Shown here: piece after piece, positions 11,190 through 21,667 of the stretch | Layout of the letters: each line of letters begins with the position of its first letter | Position numbering within the stretch: position 1 is the first letter of the stretch | Assembly (NCBI GenBank): GCA_030323885.1 | Contig: CM059194.1 | Coordinates: 4,379,691-4,443,690 of the forward strand | Direction: 5' to 3' | DNA: 64,000 bases | Origin: Branchipolynoe longqiensis | Lineage: Eukaryota; Annelida; Polychaeta; Phyllodocida; Polynoidae | The notes under the pieces: model-generated | What the model was told of the DNA's origin: nothing | Database searches by the model: none | Seen by the model: the letters and a program-made list of their open reading frames with translations, nothing else | Made by a program: the position numbers and the translations under genes

Positions 11190-11410
11190 TTGAATCCCTC
11201 TCCACCTCCCGTCCCCCTCTCCACCTCCCGTCCCCCTCTCCACCTCCCGCCCCCCTCTCCACCTCCCGCCCCCCTCCTTCTCTCTCTCCCTCTCCGCGTC
11301 CCTCTCCCTCTCCCCCTCCCCGTAACCCTCGCTCTCCCTCTCCCCTTCCCCTCCCTCTCCCCGCCACCTCCTCCCTTCCCTCTCGCCCTCCCCGTCCCCC
11401 TCCCCTCTTA
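11190..11410 (+). repeat. C/T-rich minisatellite
   Basis: It starts with CCCTCTCCACCTCCCGTCC units of about 20 bp, which decay into (CCCTCTCC)n. The Pro/Ser-rich and Gly/Arg-rich frames on the two strands are composition artefacts. Confidence 0.85.
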
Positions 11411-11621
11411 CACTGTCAACTCTGCCTCACGCGACTCAGGCTTTCACGCCTGGGCGACGCTCATACGGTGAGACCCCACCCCCACAGAGGGGTCACGGAG
11501 TAGGATACACTATGTATATATATATATATGATAATTATAGTTGTCATCCTTATCATATTTATTATCTGTATTGTTATCGTCATTATTAATGTCATTATTA
11601 TGTGATTAATAGTGTTCCTGC

Positions 11622-12061
11622 TCCGGAATATGGAGCCGAGGCTTGGACAGTGTACAGTCAACAGGTGAAAAAGCTGCATGCCTTCAAGATGCGACATCTG
11701 CGTTCAATCATGAGGCTAACATAGAAGGATAAATTGGCAAAAAAGGAAATACTCAAATGGACGGGGCTGCCCTCTATGGAAGATCTTCCGATCAAAAAGA
11801 ATCTCCGGTGGACTGGACACCTCTTGAGGATGTCATCAGACAGGCTACCAAAGCAGATCCTCTATTCTCAACTGTCTTCTGGTTACAGAAAGAGAGGGCA
11901 CCCTCATCTCCGGTTCACGGATACCATCAAGAGAAACCCGAAGCTGAGAGACATTAAGACCTACTCATGGATATCACTCTCACAGCAGAGAGCTATATGG
12001 AGAGTGGCAGTCAAGTAATGAAAGCAGTCTTTGTCTCATTGCGACCGACAGCATGATGATG
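11622..12061 (+). mobile_element. RTE-like LINE, 5'-truncated copy 2
   Basis: It covers the last 440 bp of the same LINE as 29799-30737 and ends in the same TGA tail. Perfect 11-bp target duplications AGTGTTCCTGC lie at 11611-11621 and 12062-12072. Coding runs from an AEAWTVY-like start to the C-terminal AVK. It carries an internal TAG in the RLT(W) segment near 11721, where the longer copy has a Trp codon, so it is dead. Confidence 0.9.
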
Positions 12062-12179
12062 AGTGTTCCTGCATTAAATATATTTGCATCACCTATTGCA
12101 TAGCAGTAATCGATTTGTACCTAAAAACTAATATAGGCTTTTTATAGCATCAGATAGATTTTTTTGTATTGGGACTTTA

Positions 12180-12300
12180 TAGCTCCCGCCCTCTCGGCAT
12201 GGGTTCCCGGCCTCACAGCACCGGGGTTCCCAGCCTCATGGAACCAGGCCTCATGGAACTGCCATCCCGGCACCGGGGCTCCCGCCCTCCCGGCACCGGA
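12180..12300 (-). repeat. GC-rich CCCGGCACCGG repeat, inverted
   Basis: Repeated CTCCCGGCACCGG/CCCGGCCTCA units are the reverse complement of the GCCGGGAGGCC family that follows repeat R. Confidence 0.65.
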
Positions 12301-12534
12301 TAATATATATATACAATCAAGCATAACATATTCACTACAATGATTCCTGAAGGAATCCTCCCTTCTCTCGCCCTAGAATTCCCGAGAGCTCCTCCACAGA
12401 CAGAAGCAACCCAGATTTCAGGCTGGCCATTCGACTTTGACGCATGCGCATTGCGAAATGCCATTTTAAACCGGGTACCATTTAAAACTGCAAAACTGGC
12501 CATGCCGCACTGCGGTAATGAAGGGCAACGGTGT

Positions 12535-12830
12535 GTGTGATGAGTGGTGTGTGGTGATTGGTGAGTTGTGTGTGATGAGTGGTGTGTGGTGATTAGTGAG
12601 TTGCGTGTGATGAGTGGTGTGTGGTGATTGGTGAGTTGTGTGTGATGAGTGGTGTGTGGTGATTGGAGAATTGTGTGATGAGTGGTGTGTGGTGATTGGT
12701 GAGTTGTGTGGGGCACATGGTGGGTGGTGCGTGGTGTGTTGGGAGTGCTAAGTGGAGTGTGGTGATTGGTGTGTGGTGAGTGGTCTGTCATGTGTGGTGA
12801 GTGGTGTGTAGTGTATAGTGAGTGGGCGAA
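12535..12830 (+). repeat. TGTGTGGTGATTGGTGAGT minisatellite
   Basis: Units of about 33-37 bp built from GTGTGATGAGTGG and GTGTGGTGATTGG repeat some eight times and then degrade. The minus-strand His/Thr-rich frame is a shadow. Confidence 0.85.
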
Positions 12831-13062
12831 GGAGGAGGAGGAGGAGTCGAGTGTTGTGTGAAAAAGGAACTTCCTGAACCAAAGGTAGGACAGGACTGGA
12901 GATCTAACTATTCTATTCTGGGCGAGGTGAGACTGTTACTGGGGACATCCCCCACCCTCCCATCGGCGCAAACGCGAAAGCTACATACACCCAGCGTATC
13001 TCCTCATTGAAAATCATGTGACGGTCACATGTACATATGTGTACAGGTTGTTTTTAGTAATG

Positions 13063-13135
13063 CTCATCATCATCATCATGCTGTCGGTCGCAATATGACA
13101 AAGACTGCTTTTCTTTCTTAACCACCGCTATTTTG
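13063..13135 (-). mobile_element. RTE-like LINE 3' fragment, copy 4
   Basis: CATCATCATGCTGTCGGTCGC followed by a diverged AAAGACTGCTTT block matches the 3' end of the LINE family on the minus strand. Only about 70 bp remain, and I could not fix the target duplication. Confidence 0.65.
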
Positions 13136-13544
13136 TGCAGTTGTGCATTTCATAGAAGCTGCTTGCAAAGTGTTGAAAATGCTGCTGGCTTTTGCAAGTT
13201 ACTAGCAGCACTCTCTCGGGGAGCAAATAGAGGTCTCACACCTGCAAGAACACGTCAAGACAGGCGCAAACTATTTGTCCCTGCAGTAACTGGCCGGGAG
13301 ATGTTGGGATTTCCCTTATTCACCGTCCTTAATGCTGGAAGCATGGTTTTCTGTTAGGGTTTGCTCCCTTAGCCTTTGGTTCTATCAAGAACCTATACCA
13401 CAAGGCAGTGGTTTACAACTTTGCAAGGCAGGGGCGTCAAACTCCCTGAGGTATTTTAGCAGATAGGTACTGCTACGTCATATGTATCCAATGTACTGGT
13501 GTTCTGGCATTGGAAAACGTGGACATTCACAGGATTAATGAATG

Positions 13545-13810
13545 GATCCTTTCTGACATATTTCTTTGGAGAAAACCCACTGCCGCCACATAGGCTACTC
13601 TTTCCAATAAGCAGCAATGGGTATTTTATATGCACTTTCCCACAGACAGAACAACACATACCACATCCTTTGATGAACCAGTTGTGGACCACTGGTTTGA
13701 ATGGAAATTATCACAAACTGCAAATGAGTCCACTGAGGAGGATCGATCATATGACCCACACCTTCACAGGTGGACACCCTACCGCCTGAGCTATGTTCCG
13801 CTCCTCGGAT
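13545..13810 (-). mobile_element. SINE-B copy 1
   Basis: On the minus strand it reads from a tRNA-like head (TAGCTCAGGCGGTAGGGTG) and a diverged B box, through GTGGACTCATTTGCAGTTTG and CTGTCTGTGGGAAAGTGCAT, to TCTCCAAAGAAATATGTCAG. Three other copies lie at 20690, 21668 and 50068. The family resembles abundant tRNA-derived SINEs I remember from molluscs. Confidence 0.8.
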
Positions 13811-13814
13811 CTTT

Positions 13815-14365
13815 TTATACATAATCAATGCGAAGATTCATAAGTTAACAAATAATACAGAATCCAGTATTGATGCAATATTATTTTACTGGGGATTTAC
13901 TGTTATCACACTGGCCACAGCAGGAGCGTCCACATTGCGGCCCTGGCAATCAGCTATCTGATTGCAAATCCTGCTACCACCATCCACCACCGAGAGCACG
14001 TCCCATGAATCATACCTCCGTTCGAAAATCCCTTGAGATAACTGATGGAAGGACACGATGAAGAAGAACTGGTAGGTAAGGTTATTCATCATCATCATCA
14101 TCATCATCATCAATCCTTTACCCGCTAGGTTAATTGAAGCACCACAGATGACAATGCAACCAGTTTTCTGCCAGTTTTCGGTGTTCTCCACTGGCCTCTA
14201 GGGCTTCCCCAGCTGCAAGCCTGTTCAGTTGCTGATCTTGTCTCCCCACCTCTTCTGTTGTTAGCCTTGTCTTCATACCCCCTTCAGTATGCCTTACAGC
14301 ATGGTTTTGGCCAGACACTGATGAATGGGAATTGGAGATACTACTGCAGTTTGCATTTCTTGACG
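13815..14365. other. no gene recognised; short CAT microsatellite
   Basis: The only clear structure is (CAT)n at 14084-14111. That resembles an RTE tail, but the LINE 3' end is not attached. Confidence 0.5.
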
Positions 14366-14369
14366 GGCA

Positions 14370-15190
14370 ATACTCGCTCTTGTCAAGGAGTTACTGCTAT
14401 AACTATAGTTACTACTATAACTATAGTTACTACTATAACTATAGTTACTACTATAACTATAGTTCAAACTAAGACTCGCTCTTGTCAAGGAGTTACTACC
14501 ATATATATAGTTATGACTATAACTATACTTCAAAGTAATACTCTTTCTTGTCAAGGAGTTACTAATATAACTATAGTTCAAAGGCATACTTGCTCTTGTC
14601 AAGGAGTTACTACTATAACTATAATTACGACTATAACCATATATATAGTTATGACTATAACTATAGTTCAAAGTAATACTCTTTCTTGTCAAGGAGTTAC
14701 TACTATAACTATAGTTAAAAGTAATACTTACACTTGTGAAGGAGTTACTACTATAACTATAGTTAAATGTAATACTTGCTCTTGTCAAGGAGTTACTACT
14801 ATAACTATAGTTCAAAGTAATAATCGCTCTTGTCAAGGAGTTACTACAATAACTATAGTTATGACTATAACTATAGTCACTACTATAACTATAGTTCAAA
14901 CTAAGATGCACTCTTGTCAAGGAGTTACTACTATAACTATAGTTCAAAGTAATACTTACTCTTGTCAAGGAGTTACTAATATAACTATAGTTCAAAGTAA
15001 TACTCGCTCTTGTCAAGGAGTTGCTACTATAACCATAGTTATGACTATAACTATGGTTACTACTATAGCTATAGTTCAAACTAAGACTCGCTCTTGTCAA
15101 GGAGTGACTACCATATCTATAGTTACTACTATAACTATAGTTCAAAATAATACTCGCTCTTGTCAAGGAGTTACTACTATAACTATACTC
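14370..15190 (+). repeat. 48-60 bp minisatellite, open on both strands
   Basis: About 17 units of GCTCTTGTCAAGGAGTTACT plus ACTATAACTATAGTTCAAA, with variable extra ACTATAACTATAGTT blocks. AACTATAGTT is a perfect palindrome. Because the units are mostly multiples of three, they leave frames of 321 codons on plus (repeating SCQGVTTITIV) and 290 on minus (repeating SLTRASITLNYSYSSN). I judge these to be periodicity effects. No start context, signal or intron signal supports a gene. Confidence 0.9.
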
Positions 15191-15239
15191 GGTATTAAAG
15201 GGATGATATTATATTCACGGTAACACATATCTAACTGAT

Positions 15240-15880
15240 AATTTAAAGGCATACGCTCTCCTAGTTCTCTCACCATTCTCTCTTTTCTGGGACTCCTCTC
15301 CCCACCTTCAAAGCTCCTTGCCACAACTGATTTGCCTTCTGTTCCGCTGTTGCCAGATTCTCCCTATCCACCCGGCATCAGAATGCAGACATCAGGATGT
15401 AAAGGCCAGATCATTGTCCAAAGTAGCGCCTCATAGTGCTGAATGCACACTGTCACAAGTTGGTGCCCATCCTGGCTGCGTTCAAGTGTGCACCTAGGAG
15501 GCACTGGGGAGAAATCTGGATGTCACACTAGTCTTGACAACATTTAGCTGTCGGGTGCCTCAAAAAGGGGGACCTCCATAGTGTGCAGCCATTTGCAATT
15601 CAAAGAACAGCTCTGATTGGCTGAAACCCATGGCCATTTTGGAAGTGTTTTCGCCTCCTGCCTGAAAAGTGAAAGGTCTAGGAATTACCTCTGAGGTGCA
15701 CGTTGAACGCAAATTGGCAAAAAGGACATCGCGGAGCCATCTTAGAGTAGACTCTGACGCGTAGCCTAAACGCGGCCCTGGTATGGTCTAGGGTGTTGGT
15801 GGGATGTAAAACAACACCAACCCCTGCCCTCTTAGACCTTCTGACTGCCCCCCCCCCTCTGCCCCCCTCGACCTGACATG
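15240..15880. other. no gene; decayed SINE-A tail pieces
   Basis: CACACTGTCACAAGTTGGTGCCC (about 15448-15472) and TGGGATGTAAAACAACACC (about 15805-15823) are fragments of the SINE-A 3' region. A poly-C run lies at 15849-15857. The rest is unassigned. Confidence 0.5.
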
Positions 15881-15883
15881 TTC

Positions 15884-16110
15884 TCTGTGGCGGAGTGGTT
15901 AGAGTGTCTGGCTTTTTTCTAGGTCAGATTCCTAATCTGAAGGTTGGTGGTTCGATTCCCTGTGCCCCCACCTCTGCCAATTTGGATTTCAACCACTGTG
16001 TATAATGTACAGCGCCATCAAAGGCCAGTTGCTCTCATACCATGTCTATGTGGTGTGGGAGGTTAAAAATCCCTTGGGTCGGTAAAAGTCTAGGGTCAGC
16101 CTTTCTATCG
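15884..16110 (+). mobile_element. SINE-D, tRNA-Arg-like head
   Basis: GTGGCGGAGTGGTTAGAGTG (A box) and GGTGGTTCGATTCC (B box) frame an anticodon stem CAGA/TCTG with loop TTCCTAA, which would read CCT (Arg). The 5' acceptor strand does not pair with the 3' CCCCCAC and the D-loop/anticodon spacer is stretched. It is followed by a body ending TTAAAAATCCCTTGGGTCGG. It is a tRNA-derived SINE and not a working tRNA. Confidence 0.65.
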
Positions 16111-16189
16111 ACAAACTGTCTTATAGTGAAAACAAGTCTATTCAGACTTATCCATGATAGGCAGTATAAATCTTCCAAGACCTAATTAT

Positions 16190-16340
16190 ATATACTTCCG
16201 AGTGAGTGTCCCGCCCAGTGCAGGGGGTGGATAGGTGCATGCCAGATAACGGGGGAGGGGGGGGGGAGGGCAGGTCACTTCAGAGCTTATTAGTATTACA
16301 CGCGATACAAGGTTTATCACTGTCCATATACATGTATATA
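16190..16340 (-). repeat. dispersed repeat family D, copy 2 (inverted)
   Basis: ACTTCCGAGTGAGTG through ACGCGATACAAGGTTTATCAC is the reverse complement of the copy at 1895-2045, with an internal G-run. Confidence 0.6.
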
Positions 16341-16418
16341 CATAGGTTCCATCACTACGCATCACCGGATCACTGGCGGGTGGAGCTGAGTATATATCCA
16401 GTCAAACATATACATATA

Positions 16419-16931
16419 CAGTAAAACCTCTCTAAATCAACCAACCATGGGACGGACTTTAAATAGTCCATTTAGGGAGATGGTCGGTTTAGGCAGTATT
16501 GTTATTGCTACAATGTCATTATTGTATGGGTGATCGCGTGAAAGAAGATCACCAACAAAGAAGTTCTCAGAAAAATTAAAAATAAGAAAAGCTTGTTTGC
16601 CACTATACAGACAAAGAAACTTATTTATTTTGGCCACATCATTTGTCAGAGTTCAATATTCCCTTCCATTCACCTTCCCTTCCATTGTTGGAAGGGAAGG
16701 TGAATGGCAGCAGAGGGAGAGGGAGACCAAGAACATAATGGTTTACAAATATTTCACAATGGACAGGCTTGAATTATTCACAGTCTATCAGAACAGCACA
16801 CCATCGGGACAAGTGGAGAACCATTGCATCCAACCTTCGACTAGAGGACGGAACTATTGATTGATTGATTGATCGCTTGGAACCCAAATAAAGTGACCAA
16901 TATAGGATGGTCGGTTAGAGAGGTTTTACTG
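16419..16931. mobile_element. pogo-like MITE M2 (513 bp)
   Basis: It runs from CAGTAAAACCTCTCTAAATC to TAGAGAGGTTTTACTG with TA on both sides. The longer interior has an inverted pair CACCTTCCCTTCCATT/GGAAGGGAAGGTGAATGG at 16669-16708. It encodes no transposase. Confidence 0.75.
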
Positions 16932-16966
16932 TATACATAGAGCATTATATATCAATCATATGTATG

Positions 16967-17015
16967 TGATGCATAAGCATTGTGCGAGTATAAAGGTGCA
17001 GAAGGGAATTAGTAT
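16967..17015 (+). other. CEYK-type exon-like fragment, copy 3
   Basis: TGCGAGTATAAAGGTGCAGA has the same sequence core as 34672-34725 and 54617-54670. In the shared frame it reads CEYKGAEGN and then a stop. It is a decayed copy of an unknown dispersed unit. Confidence 0.4.
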
Positions 17016-17423
17016 TTCTTCTATTCATTATCTACCAACCACAAGTCTCGATGTATTCATTTCTTCTCCTACGTCCTTGTATTGCTGCAGCCACCATCAG
17101 CCCCCAACCCTAATTGCGGACGCTCCTATTGTCATTCTCACCCGAGATTTGTGAACATAATATGTACGTATATAAAGTATTTGTAGGTATGGACGGGCTG
17201 ACACCCCGAGAAAACCCAACATGGATGTTAGTGTGAGATCTAAATCCTTGAGCGGATGGCAGTGTGTAATCCATTACTGGTACACTCAGATGTCTAAATA
17301 CAACGATAATGCCAAATAACATACACAAATTGCTAATCATTATTTTGAAATCAAAATCATGGTCATGCGGGTAGGTTTTATTTATATATTTTTTATTTTT
17401 TATGTAGATGTAATACCTAACCA

Positions 17424-17540
17424 GACGCGATGGCCGAATGATTTGAGCGCCCGCCTCCCATTCTGGTATGTCGTGGGATTTGAACTTCTGGGTTCGAAGT
17501 ATCGCCGAGTCAAACCATTTACTTAAAAATTGATACCAAA
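17424..17540 (+). mobile_element. SINE-A head only
   Basis: CGATGGCCGAATGATTTGAGC, GGGTTCGAAG and GAGTCAAACCATTTACTTAA form the tRNA-like 5' part of SINE-A. The body is absent. Confidence 0.7.
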
Positions 17541-17679
17541 GTTGAATTGCTGCTAGCCCGAAGCATTTTTAACAGTTTTCTTTATCAATTAAAAAATATA
17601 TAAATTCAAGGGTGAGCGATTTTACAAATTAGGGTCGGGGCCGATCACCGACTTTTGTTTCTATATTTATCCTAACAAC

Positions 17680-17720
17680 AACCACAACCACAACCACAAC
17701 CACAACCACAACCACAAGCA
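17680..17720 (+). repeat. (CCACAA)n microsatellite
   Basis: About six pure CCACAA units lie just downstream of the donor of the candidate exon, so they fall in its putative intron. Confidence 0.9.
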
Positions 17721-17772
17721 GACCGGCTGGAGCTGACTACCACCTCCCCGTAACCATGGCGACCTACCCAGC

Positions 17773-18207
17773 TTACCCTGTCAGGTTCCCAACTTCATTA
17801 ACCACGCTTGGCTTGGGCGCTGGCTCCGGCGTGGGCCTAGGGGTCTGCCACGGGTAGACGGGCCCCGGGGCCATCCCTCCCGGGTCCGCGGTCGAGGCGG
17901 CTGACGGAGGGTGCCACGGCAGGGTCCTGACGAATGCCGGCCCGCGGATGAACACCCCGGTCGTGCTGTGGGCGGGCCTGGCCCCGTGTGCGAAGTGCAT
18001 CGAGGTCTTGTGTGCCAAGAAATGTGGTGTGGTTGAAGGTGAGCCATGAGTGCTGGCCGGTGAAGTGAGGAGGATCAGCAGCATCATCAGTAACACGGTC
18101 GGCACCGGGTGCCCGTCCAGCCTTCGCCCCGTCCCCGGCCTCCCCTGGCCGCACCACCCGGCGACTCCCTCCTCCGCCACCGCCTCTAACTCCACCTGGC
18201 CCGACAT
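17773..18207 (-). CDS. candidate first coding exon, secreted proline-rich protein
   Basis: This is the only interval that looks like host coding DNA: GC-rich, CpG-rich and not part of a visible repeat. Starting at the first in-frame ATG (18207, MSGQVELEAV), the frame gives 144 residues. Residues about 35-55 form a hydrophobic segment (VPTVLLMMLLILLTSPAS) followed by a plausible signal-peptidase site after STHG. Then comes a Ser/His/Pro-rich stretch ending PRPTPEPAPKPS and VVNEVGNLTG. The frame closes at a TAA embedded in a strong splice-donor context, ACAGG|GTAAGC, so the real protein probably continues in an exon outside the recognisable part of the window. The long N-terminal lead could instead make it a signal anchor. 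I do not recognise the family. Confidence 0.45.
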   Translation of the reverse strand: MSGQVELEAVAEEGVAGWCGQGRPGTGRRLDGHPVPTVLLMMLLILLTSPASTHGSPSTTPHFLAHKTSMHFAHGARPAHSTTGVFIRGPAFVRTLPWHPPSAASTADPGGMAPGPVYPWQTPRPTPEPAPKPSVVNEVGNLTG

Positions 18208-18364
18208 TGTCACTGTCACTGACAACAAACAGCGGCTGTGTCAGTGTCACTGCTTGACACCCGCCCCTCCCGTGTCCATGGGAACGGCACCCTCAGGTCC
18301 TGCCGTGCGGGGTGTGTCCCCCTAAAAAGTCTTCTTACAGTAGTAGTAAGCCCCGGGTTGGTGA

Positions 18365-18742
18365 TCTCTCTCTATCTATGTCTCTCTCTGGCTCTCTCTG
18401 GCTCTCTCCTCGTATCTCTCTTTGTCCCTCTCTCTGTCTCTCGCTGTCTCCCTCTGTCTCTCTCTGTCTCGCTATGTCTCTCTCTGTCTATATGTGTATC
18501 TCTGTCTCTCTCTGTCTCTCTGTGCCTCCCTGTCTCTCTGTCTCGATATGTCTCTCTGTCTCTCTATGTATCTCTATGTGTATCTCTCTTTGCATCTCTT
18601 TGTGTCTCTCTATGTGTATCTCCCTTTGTGTCTCTATTTGTGTCTCTCTATGTGTATCTCTATGTGTATCTGTATATCTCTGTCTCTCTCTTCCGTGCTA
18701 TCCCTCTCCCTGTCTCTATCTCTCTATCTGTATCTCCCTCCT

Positions 18743-18779
<37 letters not shown>

Positions 18780-18790
18780 GTCGGCCTTGT
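18365..18790 (+). repeat. (TCTCTCTGTC)n microsatellite
   Basis: 425 bp of CT-rich simple repeats with interspersed TATGTGTATC. It yields Ser/Leu-rich pseudo-frames in all three plus frames. Confidence 0.9.
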
Positions 18791-18795
18791 AATGT

Positions 18796-19380
18796 AAGTG
18801 CAGTATCTGACGCTCTCCAGTTAAGCTCCCCCTCCCTCCCCCTTCTCTCCTTCCCCCTCTCTCTCTCTCTCTTCCTCTCTCCCTCTCTCTATGTCTTATT
18901 TCTCTCTCTCTGCCAGTGTCACTGTAGTGTCGGGCGCTCTCCAGTTAAGCTCCCCCTCTCTCTCTCCCTCTATCTCCCTATATGTATGTAGTTATCTCTT
19001 GCTCCGTCAGTGTCACTGCAGTATCGGGCGCTCTCCAGTTAAGCTCCCCCTCTCTCTCTCCCTCTATCTCCCTATATGTCTGTATTTCTGTCTCTCCGTC
19101 AGTGCCACTGCAGTACCGGGCGCTCTTCAGTTAAGCTCCCCTTCTCTCTCTCCCTCTATCTCCCTATATGTCTGTATTTCTCTCTCTCCGTCAGTGCCAC
19201 TGCAGTATCGGGCGCTCTCCTGTATTTATCTCTTGCTCCGTCAGTGTCACTGTAGTATCGGGCGCTCTCTAGTTAAACTCCCCCTCTCTCTCTCCCACTA
19301 TCTCCCTATATGTCTGTATGTCTCTCTCTCTCCGTCAGTGACACTGCAGAGTGCAGTATCGGGGGCTCTCTAGTTAAGCC
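18796..19380 (+). repeat. about 92-bp tandem repeat, 7 units
   Basis: Each unit carries CACTGCAGTATCGGGCGCTC plus CAGTTAAGCTCCCC and a (CTCTCT) tail. Unit cores lie near 18800, 18925, 19018, 19110, 19202, 19250 and 19348. One unit (near 19202) is shortened. Confidence 0.85.
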
Positions 19381-19787
19381 CTCATCCCCCAAACCCGGCG
19401 TAGTTCTCGACTATCCTCTCCTTGTCTAACTACAATCTCGAAGGTTCTGTACGGCCAGACCCGCGCCTGTTCTACTCTTGTTCCCGGGGTTTCTCACTAT
19501 TATCAACTCCGCTTTCGTCACACCGCCAAACAGCCACTCGGGGACACACACACTCATACGCACAGACACACACACACCGCCACCACCCCCTCCCCCGCCG
19601 CCAAATGTATATATATATACACAACTCCATAACCTTCTTGCTGCAGTCAGTTTGAGAGGGAATATAGTGGACCAGGTTATTTTATTGTTGTAGTTAAAGT
19701 TGCAAAGTCCGATCATTTTGAGTTTCTGACATTTTCTGAGATAAATATATTAGGTTGATCGTTATAATGTACTTTACTTTAGCTTTG

Positions 19788-20328
19788 ATGCGCGAAAAGG
19801 AAGAAAGCAAGGCGGGGGTGGAAATAAGGCATTTTTATTGACGCCTCAACAGAGCATAGAGGGGAAGAAAGGCTCATGTGGAGCAAGCAGTGAGAATAAA
19901 GTACAAAAGGGGCTCATAAGGAGCGACAGAGTATACAGAGGGTCATCAGTGAGGGGGTGCCGAGGAGCCCTCCACCGCTGAAAGAGAAGAGATAAGAGAA
20001 AGAGTTGGGTGTGTGGGTGGAGAGAAAAGGGGAGAGAGCTGGAAGGCGGCAGGAGGGCGAGTGCTTGAGGGAGGCCGCCGGGTGGCCTTATAAGGGGAGG
20101 GGGACGGGCGACAGCAGGTGAGGTGTGAAAGCTGCCGGCCCGGGGGAGGGCGAGAGGCGGTGAGCAGCGGGCGTCGGGTGAGGCGCGAATGCTGCGCGAC
20201 AGGGGGGCGGGGGAGGGAGCGGCGCGCGGCGGCGTCGGGTGAGGTGTCAGCGGAGCGCGACAGCCGGGGCGGGGGAGGGTCTCTCCCTTTCCTCGCATAA
20301 AACGTAATGCTTCGCATTACGACCAAGT
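19788..20328 (-). repeat. GC-rich LTR-like unit, copy 1
   Basis: It is homologous, inverted, to 57443-57979. On the minus strand it begins ACTTGGTCGTAATGC with a perfect CGTAATGC/GCATTACG hairpin, then has a roughly 300-bp GC-rich part with about 70-bp internal repeats. A TATA-like CCTTATAAGG is at 20086-20095 and AATAAA at 19834-19839. It ends CGCGCATCA. Promoter followed by polyadenylation signal without an ORF is the layout of a solo LTR or a short Pol II unit. Confidence 0.65.
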
Positions 20329-20329
20329 C

Positions 20330-20685
20330 ATTTTTATTTCAAGTGGTTAACTTTTGAGATATTTTAAATGCAAAATTAATGTTGGCAAGCAGGCCAAAAC
20401 TCTGACCCCATAGGCTTCCGCAGTAATATGTTATATTCAATTGCCTCAGTATTCCCTTCTGTGTGGTAACAAAATGTATGTTTAATAAATGCACCCGATC
20501 TAAGTTAGATATGTAGAATCAAATTGAGATAATTTAGTTGTTTTGGAAATGTTATGTTTTCATCGGACTATGCAGCTTTAAAGTTGCGTACACCGATGGC
20601 TTTGAGATTATCTCCTTTTATTTGAGATAAACATATTAGCACTAATTAGGTTGATCACTACAATCTACCTTAATTTAGTCAGTTT
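20330..20685. other. no gene; fragments of dispersed repeats
   Basis: TTTGAGATAAACATATTAG and GGTTGATCACTACAAT echo 19700-19780, so an unclassified repeat seems to flank the GC-rich unit on both sides. Confidence 0.4.
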
Positions 20686-20689
20686 TAAA

Positions 20690-21035
20690 TGGAGGAGCGA
20701 GACGTAGCTCAGGCAGGAGTGTGTCCACCTGTGAAGGTGTGGGTCGTAAGATCGATCCTGCTCAGTGGACCCATTTGCAGTTTGGGCTATTTTCTATTCC
20801 AACCAGTGGTCCACAACTGGTTCATGAAAGGCTGTGGTATGTGCTGTCCTGTCTGTGGGAAACTGCATATCAAAGATCCCCTTGCTGCTTATCGGAAAGA
20901 GTAGCCTATGTTGTGGCAGCAGGTATGTTGTGGCAGCAGGTTTCCTCCAAAGAAATATGTCAGAATGACCCTAAGTTTGATGTCCAATGACCAACGATGA
21001 AAATGAATATGCTCTAGAGGGGTCGTTAAATAAAA
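20690..21035 (+). mobile_element. SINE-B copy 2
   Basis: Head GACGTAGCTCAGGCAGGAGTG, B box AGATCGATCCTG, central CTGTCTGTGGGAAACTGCAT, and a tail GGTCGTTAAATAAAAC that contains AATAAA. This is a near full-length copy. Confidence 0.85.
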
Positions 21036-21249
21036 CACACTTTTAAAATGGCTAACTATGATGATAATGAAGAGCAAATTAAAGTTTGCAAGCATGCCTA
21101 ACCTATTTTTATTAACCTGACTTAGCTGTTCCTTCTATACATCAAGAATGCTTAATAGCTGCATCGTTAGCTAAGTAAGCTATATGGAATACAATCTAGA
21201 TAACTGATTTAGTTTTGACAATCTTATGATCGTTTGTTTGTTGGGCTTT

Positions 21250-21547
21250 TTGCAACATTGAGGTTATAGCAAAACTGGTACCGACTTGTGACATTGCGCA
21301 CTAAATATGACTTTATATTGCTGCCCAACTGGGGAGATCAGCCCACCGACAACAGAACCCAATTTCCCACTAAGTCACATTATCCTGATACTGAACTAAC
21401 CAGCCCTTCCCATATCCTAGCAATGCCAAGCACCAGGCTAAATAGTCACAAGTACCAGTTTTGTAAGTAATTGGTTTGAGTCGGCTGGGATTCAAACTCT
21501 TGACATTCCGCAAAACCTGGGCTCTACCAATTTGGCCACCGAACCCA
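21250..21547 (-). mobile_element. SINE-A, old diverged copy
   Basis: On the minus strand it runs from GTGGCCAAATTGGTAGAGCC to CAAGTCGGTACCAG. The many differences and a shortened tail mark it as older than the copies at 23425 and 49648. Confidence 0.8.
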
Positions 21548-21667
21548 TTAAAAATCATTAATGACGTCATTTGATGTGTGTTTTTACAAATATTATAGCA
21601 AGTTGCCAATTTCGTCATTTCATTTTTGTTTTGATAGATCTAGACGAATTGTGCCTTTGCAATAGTA

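Noticed and set aside
11190..11471. Proline/serine-rich and glycine/arginine-rich ORFs on opposite strands
   Set aside because: They are direct readouts of a C/T-rich minisatellite.
13815..14120. RTE 3' tail at (CAT)n
   Set aside because: The LINE 3' sequence next to the tail in other copies is missing, so it is treated as a plain microsatellite.
14370..15190. CRISPR-like repeat/spacer array
   Set aside because: Repeats vary in length, spacers are themselves repeated, and the setting is an animal genome.
15884..15975. Possible functional tRNA-Arg gene
   Set aside because: The acceptor strand does not pair, the spacer between A box and anticodon arm is too long, and a SINE body follows.
18238..19373. 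Ser/Leu-rich ORFs that look like membrane proteins
   Set aside because: They translate (TCTCTCTGTC)n and its tandem neighbour; all three frames give similar products.
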